DNA from: Variovorax sp. 679 | Lineage (GTDB): Bacteria; Pseudomonadota; Gammaproteobacteria; Burkholderiales; Burkholderiaceae_C | Direction of reading: 5' to 3' | NCBI RefSeq assembly: GCF_003952185.1 | Contig: NZ_RXFS01000002.1 | Coordinates: 434,001-498,000, forward strand | Length of the DNA stretch: 64,000 nucleotides | In this document: piece by piece, positions 21,133 to 29,619 of the stretch | Layout: every line of letters begins with the position of its first letter | Position numbering within the stretch: the stretch's first letter is position 1 | The notes under the pieces: generated by a model | The model's database searches: none | Told to the model about the DNA's origin: nothing | What the model saw: the letters and a program-made list of their open reading frames with translations, nothing else | Made by a program: the position numbers and the translations under genes

Positions 21133-22404
21133 CTATTTGCGGTTCCAGGCGACAGCAAAGAAACCGTCGGTCGCATGGCGGTGCGGCCACAGCCGCAGGT
21201 AGCGCCTTGCGCCCTCCCCGCCGGCGCACAGCGCCTCGAAACCCTCGACCTTGAGCCCCTGCAGCAGTTCCGCCGCGTCCACGGGCACGAAATCGGGGTT
21301 GGCGGTGCTGAAAGCCTCCGCAATCGCCTCGTTTTCCTCCGGCAGCACGCTGCAAGTGGCGTAAACCAGACGGCCGCCCGATTTCACAAGCCGTGCCGCA
21401 CTCTGCAGAATGGCCGCCTGCTTGACCGTCAATTCCTCCACCGACTTGGGCGATTGCCGCCATTTCAGGTCGGGATTGCGTCGCAGCGTCCCCAGCCCCG
21501 AGCACGGCGCATCGACCAGCACACGGTCGATCTTGCCCGCCAGGCGCTTGATCCGGTCGTCTCGCTCGTGGGCGATGGCGGCCGGATGAACGTTCGACAG
21601 CTTGCTGCGCGCCAGCCGCGGCTTAAGTGCATCCAGCCGATGCGCCGACGTGTCGAAGGCGTACAGCCGGCCGGTGTTGCGCATGGTCGCGCCGATGGCC
21701 AGCGTCTTGCCGCCGGCGCCGGCGCAGAAATCGACCACCATCTCGCCGCGCTTGGCATCCAGCAGCAGCGCCAGCAGTTGCGAACCCTCGTCCTGCACCT
21801 CGATGGCGCCGCGCGCAAAGGCATCCAGCTTGGTCAGCGCCGGCTTGCCGTCGATGCGCAGGCCCCAGGGCGAATACGGCGTTGCTTCCGATTTGATAGC
21901 AGCCTTCGCAAGCTCCGCCTTCACATCCGCACGCTTGTCTGTCAGCGCATTGACGCGCAGATCGAGCGGCGCGGGCTGCTGCAGGGCCTCGACCAGCGGC
22001 CAGAAGCCGTCGCCCAGCTGCGCCTTCAGCGGCGCCACCAGCCATTCGGGCAGGTTGTGGCGATGGCGCTCCAGCAGGTCGTCCTGCTTGACGGCGTCGC
22101 AGTTGTCGAGCCAGCGCTTCTCGGTGTCGTTGAGCGCACTCTTCAGGAAGTCACGCGGGCCGTGAAAGCCCAGGATCGCCATCCGGCGCTCCTTCGAGCC
22201 GCTGCCCGAGGGCGACAGGTGATCGAAAAGCAGCTTCTTGCGAAGCACGGTGTAGACGGTTTCGGCCAGCGTCGCGCGCTCGCGCGGGCCGAACTCGCGG
22301 TGATCGCGGAAGAAGCGCGAAACAACCTGATCGGCGGGGTGATCGAATTTCAGGACGAGGCCGACCAGATCGGCGGCGGCCTCCAACAGGGCTTTGGGAT
22401 GCAT
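21133..22404 (-). CDS. rsmB: 16S rRNA m5C methyltransferase, RsmB type
   Basis: This 423-residue SAM-dependent enzyme has an N-terminal NusB-like helical domain (about 1-130) and an SAM loop DFCAGAGGKT (225-234). The two catalytic cysteines are Cys301 (DAPCSGLGTLRRNPD) and Cys351 (YATCSVLPEENE), the order seen in RsmB/NOL1-NOP2 enzymes. It would methylate C967 of 16S rRNA. The C-terminal RLWPHRHATDGFF is conserved. It follows the M48 peptidase gene on the same strand after 40 bases. Some Burkholderiales homologues are annotated only as RsmB/NOP family. Confidence 0.88.
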   Translation of the reverse strand: MHPKALLEAAADLVGLVLKFDHPADQVVSRFFRDHREFGPRERATLAETVYTVLRKKLLFDHLSPSGSGSKERRMAILGFHGPRDFLKSALNDTEKRWLDNCDAVKQDDLLERHRHNLPEWLVAPLKAQLGDGFWPLVEALQQPAPLDLRVNALTDKRADVKAELAKAAIKSEATPYSPWGLRIDGKPALTKLDAFARGAIEVQDEGSQLLALLLDAKRGEMVVDFCAGAGGKTLAIGATMRNTGRLYAFDTSAHRLDALKPRLARSKLSNVHPAAIAHERDDRIKRLAGKIDRVLVDAPCSGLGTLRRNPDLKWRQSPKSVEELTVKQAAILQSAARLVKSGGRLVYATCSVLPEENEAIAEAFSTANPDFVPVDAAELLQGLKVEGFEALCAGGEGARRYLRLWPHRHATDGFFAVAWNRK

Positions 22405-22444
22405 CCCCCGATTGTCTCAGCCGCCGCCCGCCCTGCCCCAAGGC

Positions 22445-24298
22445 CTATGCGCCACGCGTCCAGACCGCCCCGAAAGCCTCGCGCTCGATGTCTTCCAACT
22501 TGGGCGAATGCCCTGCCCACAGCACCAGCGCAGCCCCCGGCAGCGTGAGTGTCTGCTCCAGCTGGCGGCACAGGCTCCATCGGTCCTCGTCGTCGAGCCC
22601 CGGCAGCTCGATGAACACGATGTAGGCACGGCGCCACGGAAATTCGCGCAGGTTCTTGCGCACCAGCCAAGCCCGCGAGGCTGGCAGGCAGCGCACGAAA
22701 TCGGCCCGCAGTTCATCCAGTTCGTAGTCGTTGAGGTCGTGCCGCGAAATCTGGCTGAAGAACGGCGTGCCCGTGATTTCCTCCCAGGCGCGAGCCTCCG
22801 CCTCTTCCGCCTCCTTGAGACGGCCGCGCCACAGCTTCAGGGCCTCTTCGTCGTGCGGGCCGGTGTCGGGGTCTTCGAGCGATGCAACCGCGCTCTTGGC
22901 CGCCCACCACCGGCTGGCCGCGCCCGAGCCGTGCAGCCGCTCCAGCACTGCAAGACGCGCTTCGCGGTCGCTCGCCGGCAGCATCTGGGCCAGTCCACGC
23001 AGTGCACCTGGATGCTCCGGCGCGATCTGCAGGGCGCTCTCGTAACGCACGCGTACGGGGGCCGCCGGATCGAGCCTCCGCTCGGAATCGGCCCATTCGA
23101 CCATCTCGTCGGGCGTGTTGCGCTCGCCGCGCGCAGCCAGCACCGCGATGCGCTCGCGGATGCGCGAGCGGTGCGCATGGTGCTGCTTCCAGTCGGCGGC
23201 ATGGGCGCGGCGCCACTGGCTGTCGAAATGCCCGATCCATTTCTTGCGATCGACCAGCAGGTCGAGCGCTGGACGCGTCGACCACTCGGGCATGACCGCC
23301 TTCTGGTCGAGCGCCTCGAGGCGGTCCCGCAGGACCGGGTGCGTGTCTTCCAGGTCGCTGACCCGGCGCATCGCCTCGCGCAGCGCCTGTCGCGCGAAAT
23401 CGTCGTCGGGCGGCGTGCGCACGCGCTTGCGCAGGGCCTCGAACGGACCCGGGGGCTGCGGCTCGTGCTCGGCGCGGGCCCAGTGCCAGGGCCAGAATTC
23501 GTTGGCGTACCAGTTGCCCTTGATGGCGATCTCGGTCAGCGCAGCCGCCGCCACGGACGCGCCCAGCAGCCTGCCCGAGATGCGGTCTGCCTCGTACTCG
23601 TCCTGGCGGGCCAGCGCGAAAGTCTTGGCCGCGAAGCGCGGAAAGTACCAGCGGAAGAAGGCTTGCGAGAACAGCGCCATCACGCCTTCGTTGCGCTGAA
23701 GGCTGGCGTCGAGCTTGAGCCACGACAGCCGGGTGCGGTAGATCCACGCACTCAGCTTGCCGTGATTGCCGCGCAGATGGCCGTACTCGTGGGCCAGCAC
23801 CGAGAGCAGCCGCCGCCGGTCGAGCATCATCAGCAGCGGCAACCCGATGCTCAGCGAATTGACCGCACCGCCGAACAGCCCGAAGCGCGGCACCTGCCGA
23901 ATGCTGGCGTTGAATTCGTCGTCGAGATAGACCCGGTGGACCGGCGGCCCCTTGATCCTTGTGCGGATGCGGTCGAGCGCCTCGAAGAGCGCCGGCGCGT
24001 CTTCCCGGCGGAGCTCCACGCCCTCGGGCTCGTCGAAGCGCACCCAAAGCGCACGCAACGTGGCCCACAGCAGCCCCAGGGCGAACAGCAGCAACCAGCC
24101 GCGCGTGAAATTGAGGCGCTCTTCCTCGAGCGAGGAAAGCACCCAGGCGACGATGCCCACCGACAGTCCGAGGCAGCCCAGCACCCAAAGATAGCCGAGC
24201 GCGGCAAAAGCCGCGACGCTGCGTCGATAGCGCGCGCTGTCGTCCGCACTGGCATGCTCGCTCAGTCGAACCAGGTGAACAAAATCAGCGCGATCCAT
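22445..24298 (-). CDS. M48-family membrane metallopeptidase with long C-terminal extension
   Basis: This is a 617-residue protein. Two membrane segments lie near 31-55 and 66-85. The zinc site is HEYGH (170-174) with third ligand Glu234 in EYEAD, the M48 arrangement found in HtpX and Ste24-like peptidases. After the peptidase domain (to about 290) comes a roughly 300-residue hydrophilic region with TPR-like spacing (for example PEHPGALRGLAQML) that is unlike HtpX. The gene is probably co-transcribed with rsmB. The protein substrate is unknown. Confidence 0.82.
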   Translation of the reverse strand: MDRADFVHLVRLSEHASADDSARYRRSVAAFAALGYLWVLGCLGLSVGIVAWVLSSLEEERLNFTRGWLLLFALGLLWATLRALWVRFDEPEGVELRREDAPALFEALDRIRTRIKGPPVHRVYLDDEFNASIRQVPRFGLFGGAVNSLSIGLPLLMMLDRRRLLSVLAHEYGHLRGNHGKLSAWIYRTRLSWLKLDASLQRNEGVMALFSQAFFRWYFPRFAAKTFALARQDEYEADRISGRLLGASVAAAALTEIAIKGNWYANEFWPWHWARAEHEPQPPGPFEALRKRVRTPPDDDFARQALREAMRRVSDLEDTHPVLRDRLEALDQKAVMPEWSTRPALDLLVDRKKWIGHFDSQWRRAHAADWKQHHAHRSRIRERIAVLAARGERNTPDEMVEWADSERRLDPAAPVRVRYESALQIAPEHPGALRGLAQMLPASDREARLAVLERLHGSGAASRWWAAKSAVASLEDPDTGPHDEEALKLWRGRLKEAEEAEARAWEEITGTPFFSQISRHDLNDYELDELRADFVRCLPASRAWLVRKNLREFPWRRAYIVFIELPGLDDEDRWSLCRQLEQTLTLPGAALVLWAGHSPKLEDIEREAFGAVWTRGA

Positions 24299-24345
24299 CC
24301 GACTCCAGTCAAATCATCAAGCCCCGACAGTTTCTTAAGAAAGGC

Positions 24346-24588
24346 ATGCCGCCGTTGAACGACGAAGACCTCCCTCCCCTGATCGAAACGCCCCCTGGGC
24401 GCTACCGCCATTACAAGGGCGGCGAATACGAAGTGCTCGGCACCGTACGCCACAGCGAGACGCTGGAGCCGATGACGTTGTACCGGGCCCTATACGGCGC
24501 TCACGGCCTCTGGGTCCGGCCGGCCGCCATGTTCGGCGAGACCGTCGAGATCGACGGTGTGCCTCGAAGGAGATTCACCCCGATCTAG
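24346..24588 (+). CDS. DUF1653 domain protein
   Basis: This 80-residue protein carries the conserved block GRYRHYKGGEYEVLGTVRHSETLEPMTLYRALYG, then WVRPAAMFGETVEIDG. That matches the DUF1653 family, small cytoplasmic proteins of unknown function that are widespread in proteobacteria. It is divergent from the M48 peptidase gene and convergent with the I78 lipoprotein gene. Confidence 0.85.
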   Translation: MPPLNDEDLPPLIETPPGRYRHYKGGEYEVLGTVRHSETLEPMTLYRALYGAHGLWVRPAAMFGETVEIDGVPRRRFTPI

Positions 24589-24623
24589 CCAGCCAGGCCG
24601 CGCAGACCTGTTCTGCCTTGGCA

Positions 24624-24649
24624 GGTTGCCGCATTTTTTCGCGGCAACC
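24624..24649. terminator. Hairpin between convergent genes
   Basis: A perfect 9-base-pair stem GGTTGCCGC / GCGGCAACC has the T-run inside its loop (ATTTTTTC) rather than after it. It lies between the ends of the DUF1653 and I78 lipoprotein genes, so termination in both directions is likely, but the form is unusual. Confidence 0.45.
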
Positions 24650-24658
24650 CGGACGGGG

Positions 24659-24979
24659 TCAACCGCAGCGTACGTCCGTCACCCGGTTGCGGGCGTCGAC
24701 ATCGAGATTGAGGCGTCCGCCATTGAGTTCCATCGTGGTGGCCTCGCCCGGCTTCAGGGCACGCACCGTGCCGGCGCCCGACCGCACGCGAGCGGCGGCT
24801 TCGAGCTGCGGCGTCAGCGGCTGGCCGATGGCAAAGCGTGCGCCATCCGCGTTGCACTGGTAGACCGGCTCAGGTGGCGGCGCGGGCGCGGGTGCAGGGG
24901 CAGGCGCGGGTGCCGGAGCAGCACAGCCCGCCACCAGGGCGGCGCCGGCAAGCGCCAGCAACAACGATTGGTTCTTCAC
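24659..24979 (-). CDS. Lipoprotein of the peptidase inhibitor I78 family
   Basis: This is a protein of about 106 residues. A short signal sequence ends in the lipobox LVAGC, followed by a Pro-Ala linker and a C-terminal domain (VYQCNADGARFAIGQPL ... VRALKPGEATTMELNGGRLNLDVDARNRVTDVRCG). The paired Cys, the RLN-D motif and the VxxVRCG end match I78 inhibitors of serine proteases. I chose the GTG at 24979, which has GGGAG eight bases upstream. An alternative ATG at 25024 overlaps the purN stop (ATGAGTAA). It probably sits on the outer or inner membrane facing the periplasm. Confidence 0.72.
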   Translation of the reverse strand: MKNQSLLLALAGAALVAGCAAPAPAPAPAPAPAPPPEPVYQCNADGARFAIGQPLTPQLEAAARVRSGAGTVRALKPGEATTMELNGGRLNLDVDARNRVTDVRCG

Positions 24980-25016
24980 TTTCTGGACTCCCGAAAACCC
25001 GCGAATATAAACAACT

Positions 25017-25613
25017 TTACTCATTGTGACGCGATGTATCAGACAGCCAGCCGGCAATGGCACGTGGATACAACAGATGCTCCTGCGCCAGGACCCGTCC
25101 GGCCAGGGTGGCGGCAGTGTCGTCCGGCAGCACCGGCACGACGGCCTGCGCCAGGATCGGCCCGTGGTCGAGTTCGGTGGTCACCTGGTGCACCGTCACG
25201 CCGGCCACCTTGCAGCCCGCCTCGATGGCGCGCTGGTGCGTGTGCAGCCCCGGAAACGCCGGCAGCAGCGAGGGATGGATGTTCACCAGCCGGCCGGCGT
25301 AGCGGTTGACGAAGCCCGGCGTCAGGATGCGCATGAAACCCGCCAGTACCACCAGAGCCGGCGCGTAGCTGTCGACCACCTTCGCCAGTGCCTCGTCGAA
25401 AGCCTCGCGGGTAGCGAAATCCTTGTGCGGGACCACCGCGGTGTCGATGCCGTGGGCCTTGGCGATTGCCAGTCCGCCGGCCTCGGCCTTGTTGCTCACC
25501 ACGGCTGCGATGCGCGCGCCATGGCGCTCGGCCCAGCGGTCGCGCTCGGCGGCGCGCACGATGGCCTCCATGTTGGAGCCGCCGCCGGAGATCAGGATCA
25601 CGATGTTCTTCAT
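25017..25613 (-). CDS. purN: Phosphoribosylglycinamide formyltransferase PurN
   Basis: This 198-residue enzyme transfers a formyl group from 10-formyl-tetrahydrofolate to GAR in purine synthesis. The start MKNIVILISGGGSNMEA and the folate/active site block GFMRILTPGFVNRYAGRLVNIHPSLLPAFPGLHTHQRA (with conserved His and Asp in the downstream ELDHGPI) are diagnostic. The ATG at 25613 has upstream GGAGG-like CCTCCC on the opposite strand. It is upstream of the I78 lipoprotein. Confidence 0.96.
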   Translation of the reverse strand: MKNIVILISGGGSNMEAIVRAAERDRWAERHGARIAAVVSNKAEAGGLAIAKAHGIDTAVVPHKDFATREAFDEALAKVVDSYAPALVVLAGFMRILTPGFVNRYAGRLVNIHPSLLPAFPGLHTHQRAIEAGCKVAGVTVHQVTTELDHGPILAQAVVPVLPDDTAATLAGRVLAQEHLLYPRAIAGWLSDTSRHNE

Positions 25614-25671
25614 GGGAGGCGGGATTATCCGTGGCGCGGCCGCCGCCGGGCCGCCCCAAGGCGAGCCGCGC

Positions 25672-25735
25672 CTCCCCCTCGGGGGGTGGCGAATTACACG
25701 CAGCGAAGCGAAGTGAAAAGCCGGGGGGCTCAGGC
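25672..25735 (-). repeat. Dispersed intergenic repeat, divergent copy 2
   Basis: It has the same layout as copies 1 and 3: a CCCCCtcGGGGG palindrome, then a GGCGAA-rich stretch with CGAAGCGAAG, then a C/G-run and GAGCC. The sequence is diverged and probably belongs to a related subfamily. It lies in the 230-base purN / acyl-CoA dehydrogenase divergent gap, which otherwise shows no gene. Confidence 0.5.
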
Positions 25736-25843
25736 TCGTCTTGTCGCCGCGCGGACACCGGATCACAGCACGACCGTGCTAAAACTCACGGTTCCGGAGA
25801 CACACCGCGTCTGCGGTGAACCGATCAACACAGCGAGGCACGC

Positions 25844-27025
25844 ATGGATTTGAGCTTCACACCCGAAGAACAGAAGTTCCGCGAAGAGGTTCGCGCCTGG
25901 GTCAAGGAAAACCTCCCCAAGGAGATTTCGCACAAGGTACACAACGCGCTCGAACTGACGCGCGACGATCTGCAAGGCTGGGCCAAGATCCTCGGCAAGA
26001 AGGGCTGGCTGGGCTACGGCTGGCCGAAGGAATTCGGCGGCCCGGGCTGGACCGCCGTGCAGCGCCACCTGTTCGAGGAAGAAACCGCGCTGGCCGGCGC
26101 ACCGCGCATCATCCCGTTTGGCCCCGTGATGGTCGCTCCGGTGATCATGGCCTTCGGCAATGCCGAACAGCAGAAGCGCTTCCTCCCCGGCATCGCCAGC
26201 GGCGAAGTCTGGTGGAGCCAGGGCTACAGCGAACCGGGCTCGGGCTCCGACCTGGCTTCCGTCAAGACCAAGGCCGAGCGCAAGGGCGACAAGTACATCG
26301 TCAACGGCCAGAAGACCTGGACCACCCTCGGCCAGTACGGCGACTGGATGTTCAACCTAGTTCGCACCAGCAACGAAGGCAAGCCCCAGACCGGCATCAG
26401 CTTCCTGCTGCTCGACATGAAGTCGCCCGGCGTCACCGTGCGCCCGATCAAGCTGCTCGACGGCGGCCATGAAGTCAACGAAGTGTTCTTCGACAACGTC
26501 GAAGTGCCCGCCGAGAACCTGATCGGCGAGGAGAACAAGGGCTGGACCTACGCCAAGCACCTGCTCTCGCACGAGCGCACCAACATCGCCGACGTGAACC
26601 GCGCCAAGCGCGAGCTCGAGCGCCTCAAGCGCATCGCCAAGAGCGAAGGCGTCTACGAAGACCAGCGCTTCCGCGACGAGATCGCCAAGCTCGAAGTCGA
26701 CGTCGTCGCCCTCGAGATGATGGTGCTGCGCGTGCTCTCGGCCGCCACCTCGGGCAAGAACTCGCTGGACGTGGCGGGCCTGCTGAAGATCCGCGGCAGC
26801 GAGATCCAGCAGCGCTACAGCGAACTGATGATGCTGGCTGGCGGCGCCTACTCGCTGCCGCTGATCCGCGAGGCGATGGAAGCCGGCTGGCAGGGCAACT
26901 TCCCGGGCGGCAACCCGGCGCTCGCCCCGCTGACGTCGACTTTCTTCAACATGCGCAAGACCACCATCTACGGTGGCAGCAATGAAGTGCAACGCAACAT
27001 CGTCGCGCAGACGGTTCTGGGCTGA
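25844..27025 (+). CDS. Acyl-CoA dehydrogenase (subunit A of a paired set)
   Basis: This 393-residue flavoenzyme begins MDLSFTPEEQKFREEVRAWV. The FAD/substrate block QGYSEPGSGSDLASVKTKAER (about 125-145) and the C-terminal YGGSNEVQRNIVAQTVLG are intact. It oxidises an acyl-CoA at the alpha-beta position and passes electrons to ETF. The next gene, 13 bases on, encodes a second, more divergent acyl-CoA dehydrogenase, and adjacent pairs of this kind can form alpha2beta2 heterotetramers. The chain length and substrate are unknown. Confidence 0.9.
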   Translation: MDLSFTPEEQKFREEVRAWVKENLPKEISHKVHNALELTRDDLQGWAKILGKKGWLGYGWPKEFGGPGWTAVQRHLFEEETALAGAPRIIPFGPVMVAPVIMAFGNAEQQKRFLPGIASGEVWWSQGYSEPGSGSDLASVKTKAERKGDKYIVNGQKTWTTLGQYGDWMFNLVRTSNEGKPQTGISFLLLDMKSPGVTVRPIKLLDGGHEVNEVFFDNVEVPAENLIGEENKGWTYAKHLLSHERTNIADVNRAKRELERLKRIAKSEGVYEDQRFRDEIAKLEVDVVALEMMVLRVLSAATSGKNSLDVAGLLKIRGSEIQQRYSELMMLAGGAYSLPLIREAMEAGWQGNFPGGNPALAPLTSTFFNMRKTTIYGGSNEVQRNIVAQTVLG

Positions 27026-27038
27026 GGAGACAAAAAGC

Positions 27039-28154
27039 ATGGACTTCAATTTCACCGACGACCAGGAACAGCTGCGCGACGCCGTCCGCAAATGGGTCGA
27101 CAAGGGCTATGACTTCGAGCGCCGCCGCGGCATCGAGGCCAAGGGCGGCTTCTCGCGCGAGGCCTGGGACGAACTGGCCGAGCTCGGCCTGGGCGGCCTC
27201 TACATCGGCGAGGACGACGGCGGCCTGGGCATGGGCCCGGTGGCCGGCATGGTCGTCATGGAAGAACTCGGCCGCGGCATCGTGCTGGAGCCCTTCGCGC
27301 AGACGCTGATCGCTGGCGCGGTGCTCAGCGGCTACGCCGGTGCCGACACCAAGGAAAGCTGGCTGCCGCGCATCGCGGGCGGCCAGGCCATCGTGGTGCT
27401 GGCCTACCAGGAGCGCAAGGCACGCTATCGCCTCGACGTGTGCGAGGCGCATGCCGCCAAGGCCGGCAGCGGCTGGTCGCTGAACGGCGCCAAGAGCGTG
27501 GTGCCCGTGGGCGACGAAGCCGACGCCTTCCTGGTGCCGGCCAAGGTCGACGGCAAGATCGCCCTCTTCCTGGTCGAGCGCAGCGCCAGCGGCGTGGAAG
27601 CGCGCGGCTACGGCACGCAGGACGGCTCCCGCGCCGCCGAGGTGGTGTTCGACAAGGCCGACGCTACGCTGGTGACGCTCGACGGCCTCGCCGCCCTCGA
27701 ATACGCCGTGGACGTCGGCATTGCCGCCACCTGCGCCGAAGGCGTGGGCGTGATGGACAAGACCGTCGACCTCACCGTCGAATACCTGAACCAGCGCAAG
27801 CAGTTCGGCGTGGTCATCTCCAGCTTCCAGGCGCTGCGTCACCGCGTCGCCGACATGAAGATGCAGCTCGAGCTCGCGCGCTCGATGAGCTACTACGCGA
27901 CGCTCAAGCTCAACGCCCCGGCCGACGAGCGCCGCCAGGCGCTGGCCCGGGCCAAGTACCAGCTCGGCGTGTCGATGCGCTATGTGGCCGCGAACTCGGT
28001 GCAGCTGCACGGCGGCATCGGGGTGACCGACGAATACATCGGCAGCCACTACTTCCGCAAGCTCACGCAGATGGAAATGACCTTCGGCGACACGCTGCAC
28101 CACCTGGGCGAAGTGTCTGCCCGCATGCAGGACACGGCCGGCGTCTTCGCCTGA
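27039..28154 (+). CDS. Acyl-CoA dehydrogenase (divergent partner, subunit B)
   Basis: This 371-residue protein begins MDFNFTDDQEQLRDAVRKWV at an ATG preceded by GAGGAG. It has the acyl-CoA dehydrogenase fold, but the FAD-contact region reads AYQERKARYRL instead of the SEPxAGSD motif of its neighbour. The C-terminus is QLHGGIGVTDEYIGSHYFRKLTQME, seen in non-catalytic or partner-type subunits. It is probably co-transcribed with the upstream dehydrogenase and may pair with it. Confidence 0.88.
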   Translation: MDFNFTDDQEQLRDAVRKWVDKGYDFERRRGIEAKGGFSREAWDELAELGLGGLYIGEDDGGLGMGPVAGMVVMEELGRGIVLEPFAQTLIAGAVLSGYAGADTKESWLPRIAGGQAIVVLAYQERKARYRLDVCEAHAAKAGSGWSLNGAKSVVPVGDEADAFLVPAKVDGKIALFLVERSASGVEARGYGTQDGSRAAEVVFDKADATLVTLDGLAALEYAVDVGIAATCAEGVGVMDKTVDLTVEYLNQRKQFGVVISSFQALRHRVADMKMQLELARSMSYYATLKLNAPADERRQALARAKYQLGVSMRYVAANSVQLHGGIGVTDEYIGSHYFRKLTQMEMTFGDTLHHLGEVSARMQDTAGVFA

Positions 28155-28176
28155 CGGTCTTTTTCACCTAGCATCC

Positions 28177-28209
28177 AACGCCCGCCTGCTTCACGCCGGC
28201 GGGCGTTTT
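28177..28209 (+). terminator. Intrinsic terminator after the acyl-CoA dehydrogenase pair
   Basis: Arms AACGCCCGCC and GGCGGGCGTT with a trailing TTTT form a strong hairpin 22 bases after the second dehydrogenase stop. This makes the dehydrogenase pair a separate unit from the hydrolase gene. Confidence 0.85.
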
Positions 28210-28247
28210 CACTTGGCCCCGCCCCAGGAATCCAGGAACAAGACAAC

Positions 28248-29606
28248 ATGCAAACCCGCCGCACCCTCCTCGTCACCATGGCTGCCGCCGGAACAGCCGC
28301 CGCCATGCTGACCGCCTGCGCCACATCTCCAACGCCGTCGTACACCGAGCGCCCGCCCATCGTGTTCATGCACGGCAACGGTGACTCGGCCGCGCTCTGG
28401 CAGACGACGATCTGGCGCTTCGAGTCGAACGGCTGGCCGCGCGACCGGCTGTTCACGGTGGACCAGCCCAACCCGACCGCCCGCGACGACGATGCCGTGG
28501 CCCAGCCCGGTCGCAGCTCGACCGGCGAATCGGCGGTGTTCCTCAAGGCCGAGGTCGACAAGGTGCTGAAGGCCACCGGCGCCAGCAAGGTCGTTCTGAT
28601 CGGCAACTCGCGCGGCGGCAACACCATCCGCAACTACGTGCAGAACGGCGGCGGCGCGGCGGTCGTGAGCCACGTGGTGCTGGGCGGCAACCCGGCGCAC
28701 GGCATCTGGGCGGTGAAGGGCTTGCGCGAGAACAACGAGTTCTCGGGGCTGTCGGGCTTCATGCAGCAGCTCAATGCGCCGAAGGGACCGAACGGAGAGG
28801 AAGTCACGCCGGGCGTGAAGTGGCTGACCCTGCGTTCGGACAACAACGACAAGTACGCGCAGCCCGACGGCGTATGGATCGGCGCGCCCGGCAAGCCGAC
28901 CAACATCGGCTTCGACGGACCGGCGCTCAAGGGCGCGACCAACATCGTGCTGCCGCGCGTCGATCACCGCGAGACCTCGTTCTCGCCTGCGGCCTTTGCC
29001 GCGACGTGGCAGTTTCTGACGGGCCAGGCGCCGCAGAGCAACGAGGTCGCGCCCGAGGCGAACGTCGTGCTCAACGGCCGTGCGATCGGCGCGGAGAACC
29101 TTTCGCTGAACGGCGCGACGGTGACCGTCTATGCAGTCAACGCCGCCACGGGCGCGCGGCTGGGCGAGGCGGTCTTCACCAAGTCCATCGGCGCCGACGG
29201 CCGCTGGGGGCCCTTCAAGGCACGCGGCGATGCGGCCTACGAATTCGTGCTGGCCACGCCCAGCTACGGCACCACGCACATCTACCGCAGCCCCTTCCCG
29301 CGCAGCAGCAGCGTCGTGAACCTGCGACCCGAACGCGTCGTGCCGGCCGACGGCGGCGCCAATGCGGTCGTCGTCTTCACGCGGCCGCGCGGCTACTTCG
29401 ACGCCCAGCGGGACACCATGCGCTTCGACGGGCAGAGCGCGCTGGCCGGCGTACCGCCCAAGGGCGCGGGCGTGTCGAGCTCGCGGCTGCGCATCGCGGC
29501 GGAGCAGCCGCGCGCGGTCACCGGCGAATTCAACGGCGAACGCATCACCGGCCTGACATGGCCGGCAGTGAAGGAGCATGTGACTGTGCTCGAGCTGACC
29601 TACTGA
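28248..29606 (+). CDS. Secreted lipoprotein alpha/beta hydrolase (lipase/esterase-like)
   Basis: This is a 452-residue protein. The N-terminus has a twin-arginine-like RR followed by a hydrophobic stretch, ending in the lipobox LTAC with Cys24. The hydrolase domain has an oxyanion MHGN (about 41-44) and a nucleophile elbow GNSRGGN with Ser121. A C-terminal domain from about 270 is beta-rich and contains no recognised catalytic motif. It is likely anchored to the periplasmic face of a membrane. It precedes an ECHDC3-like gene by 13 bases. Confidence 0.8.
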   Translation: MQTRRTLLVTMAAAGTAAAMLTACATSPTPSYTERPPIVFMHGNGDSAALWQTTIWRFESNGWPRDRLFTVDQPNPTARDDDAVAQPGRSSTGESAVFLKAEVDKVLKATGASKVVLIGNSRGGNTIRNYVQNGGGAAVVSHVVLGGNPAHGIWAVKGLRENNEFSGLSGFMQQLNAPKGPNGEEVTPGVKWLTLRSDNNDKYAQPDGVWIGAPGKPTNIGFDGPALKGATNIVLPRVDHRETSFSPAAFAATWQFLTGQAPQSNEVAPEANVVLNGRAIGAENLSLNGATVTVYAVNAATGARLGEAVFTKSIGADGRWGPFKARGDAAYEFVLATPSYGTTHIYRSPFPRSSSVVNLRPERVVPADGGANAVVVFTRPRGYFDAQRDTMRFDGQSALAGVPPKGAGVSSSRLRIAAEQPRAVTGEFNGERITGLTWPAVKEHVTVLELTY

Positions 29607-29619
29607 GGCGAGCCTGGCC

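Noticed and set aside
21890..21910. GCTATCAAA-like sequence inside rsmB and a similar one before ribF (31117)
   Set aside because: It resembles a short repeat I associate with Comamonadaceae, but the rsmB copy fits the normal reading frame and linker region, and two short matches are too few to call a repeat family.
24855..24930. Pro-Ala repeat coding region in the I78 lipoprotein as a possible genetic switch
   Set aside because: It is a short low-complexity linker typical after a lipobox. No homopolymer or frame-changing tract is evident.
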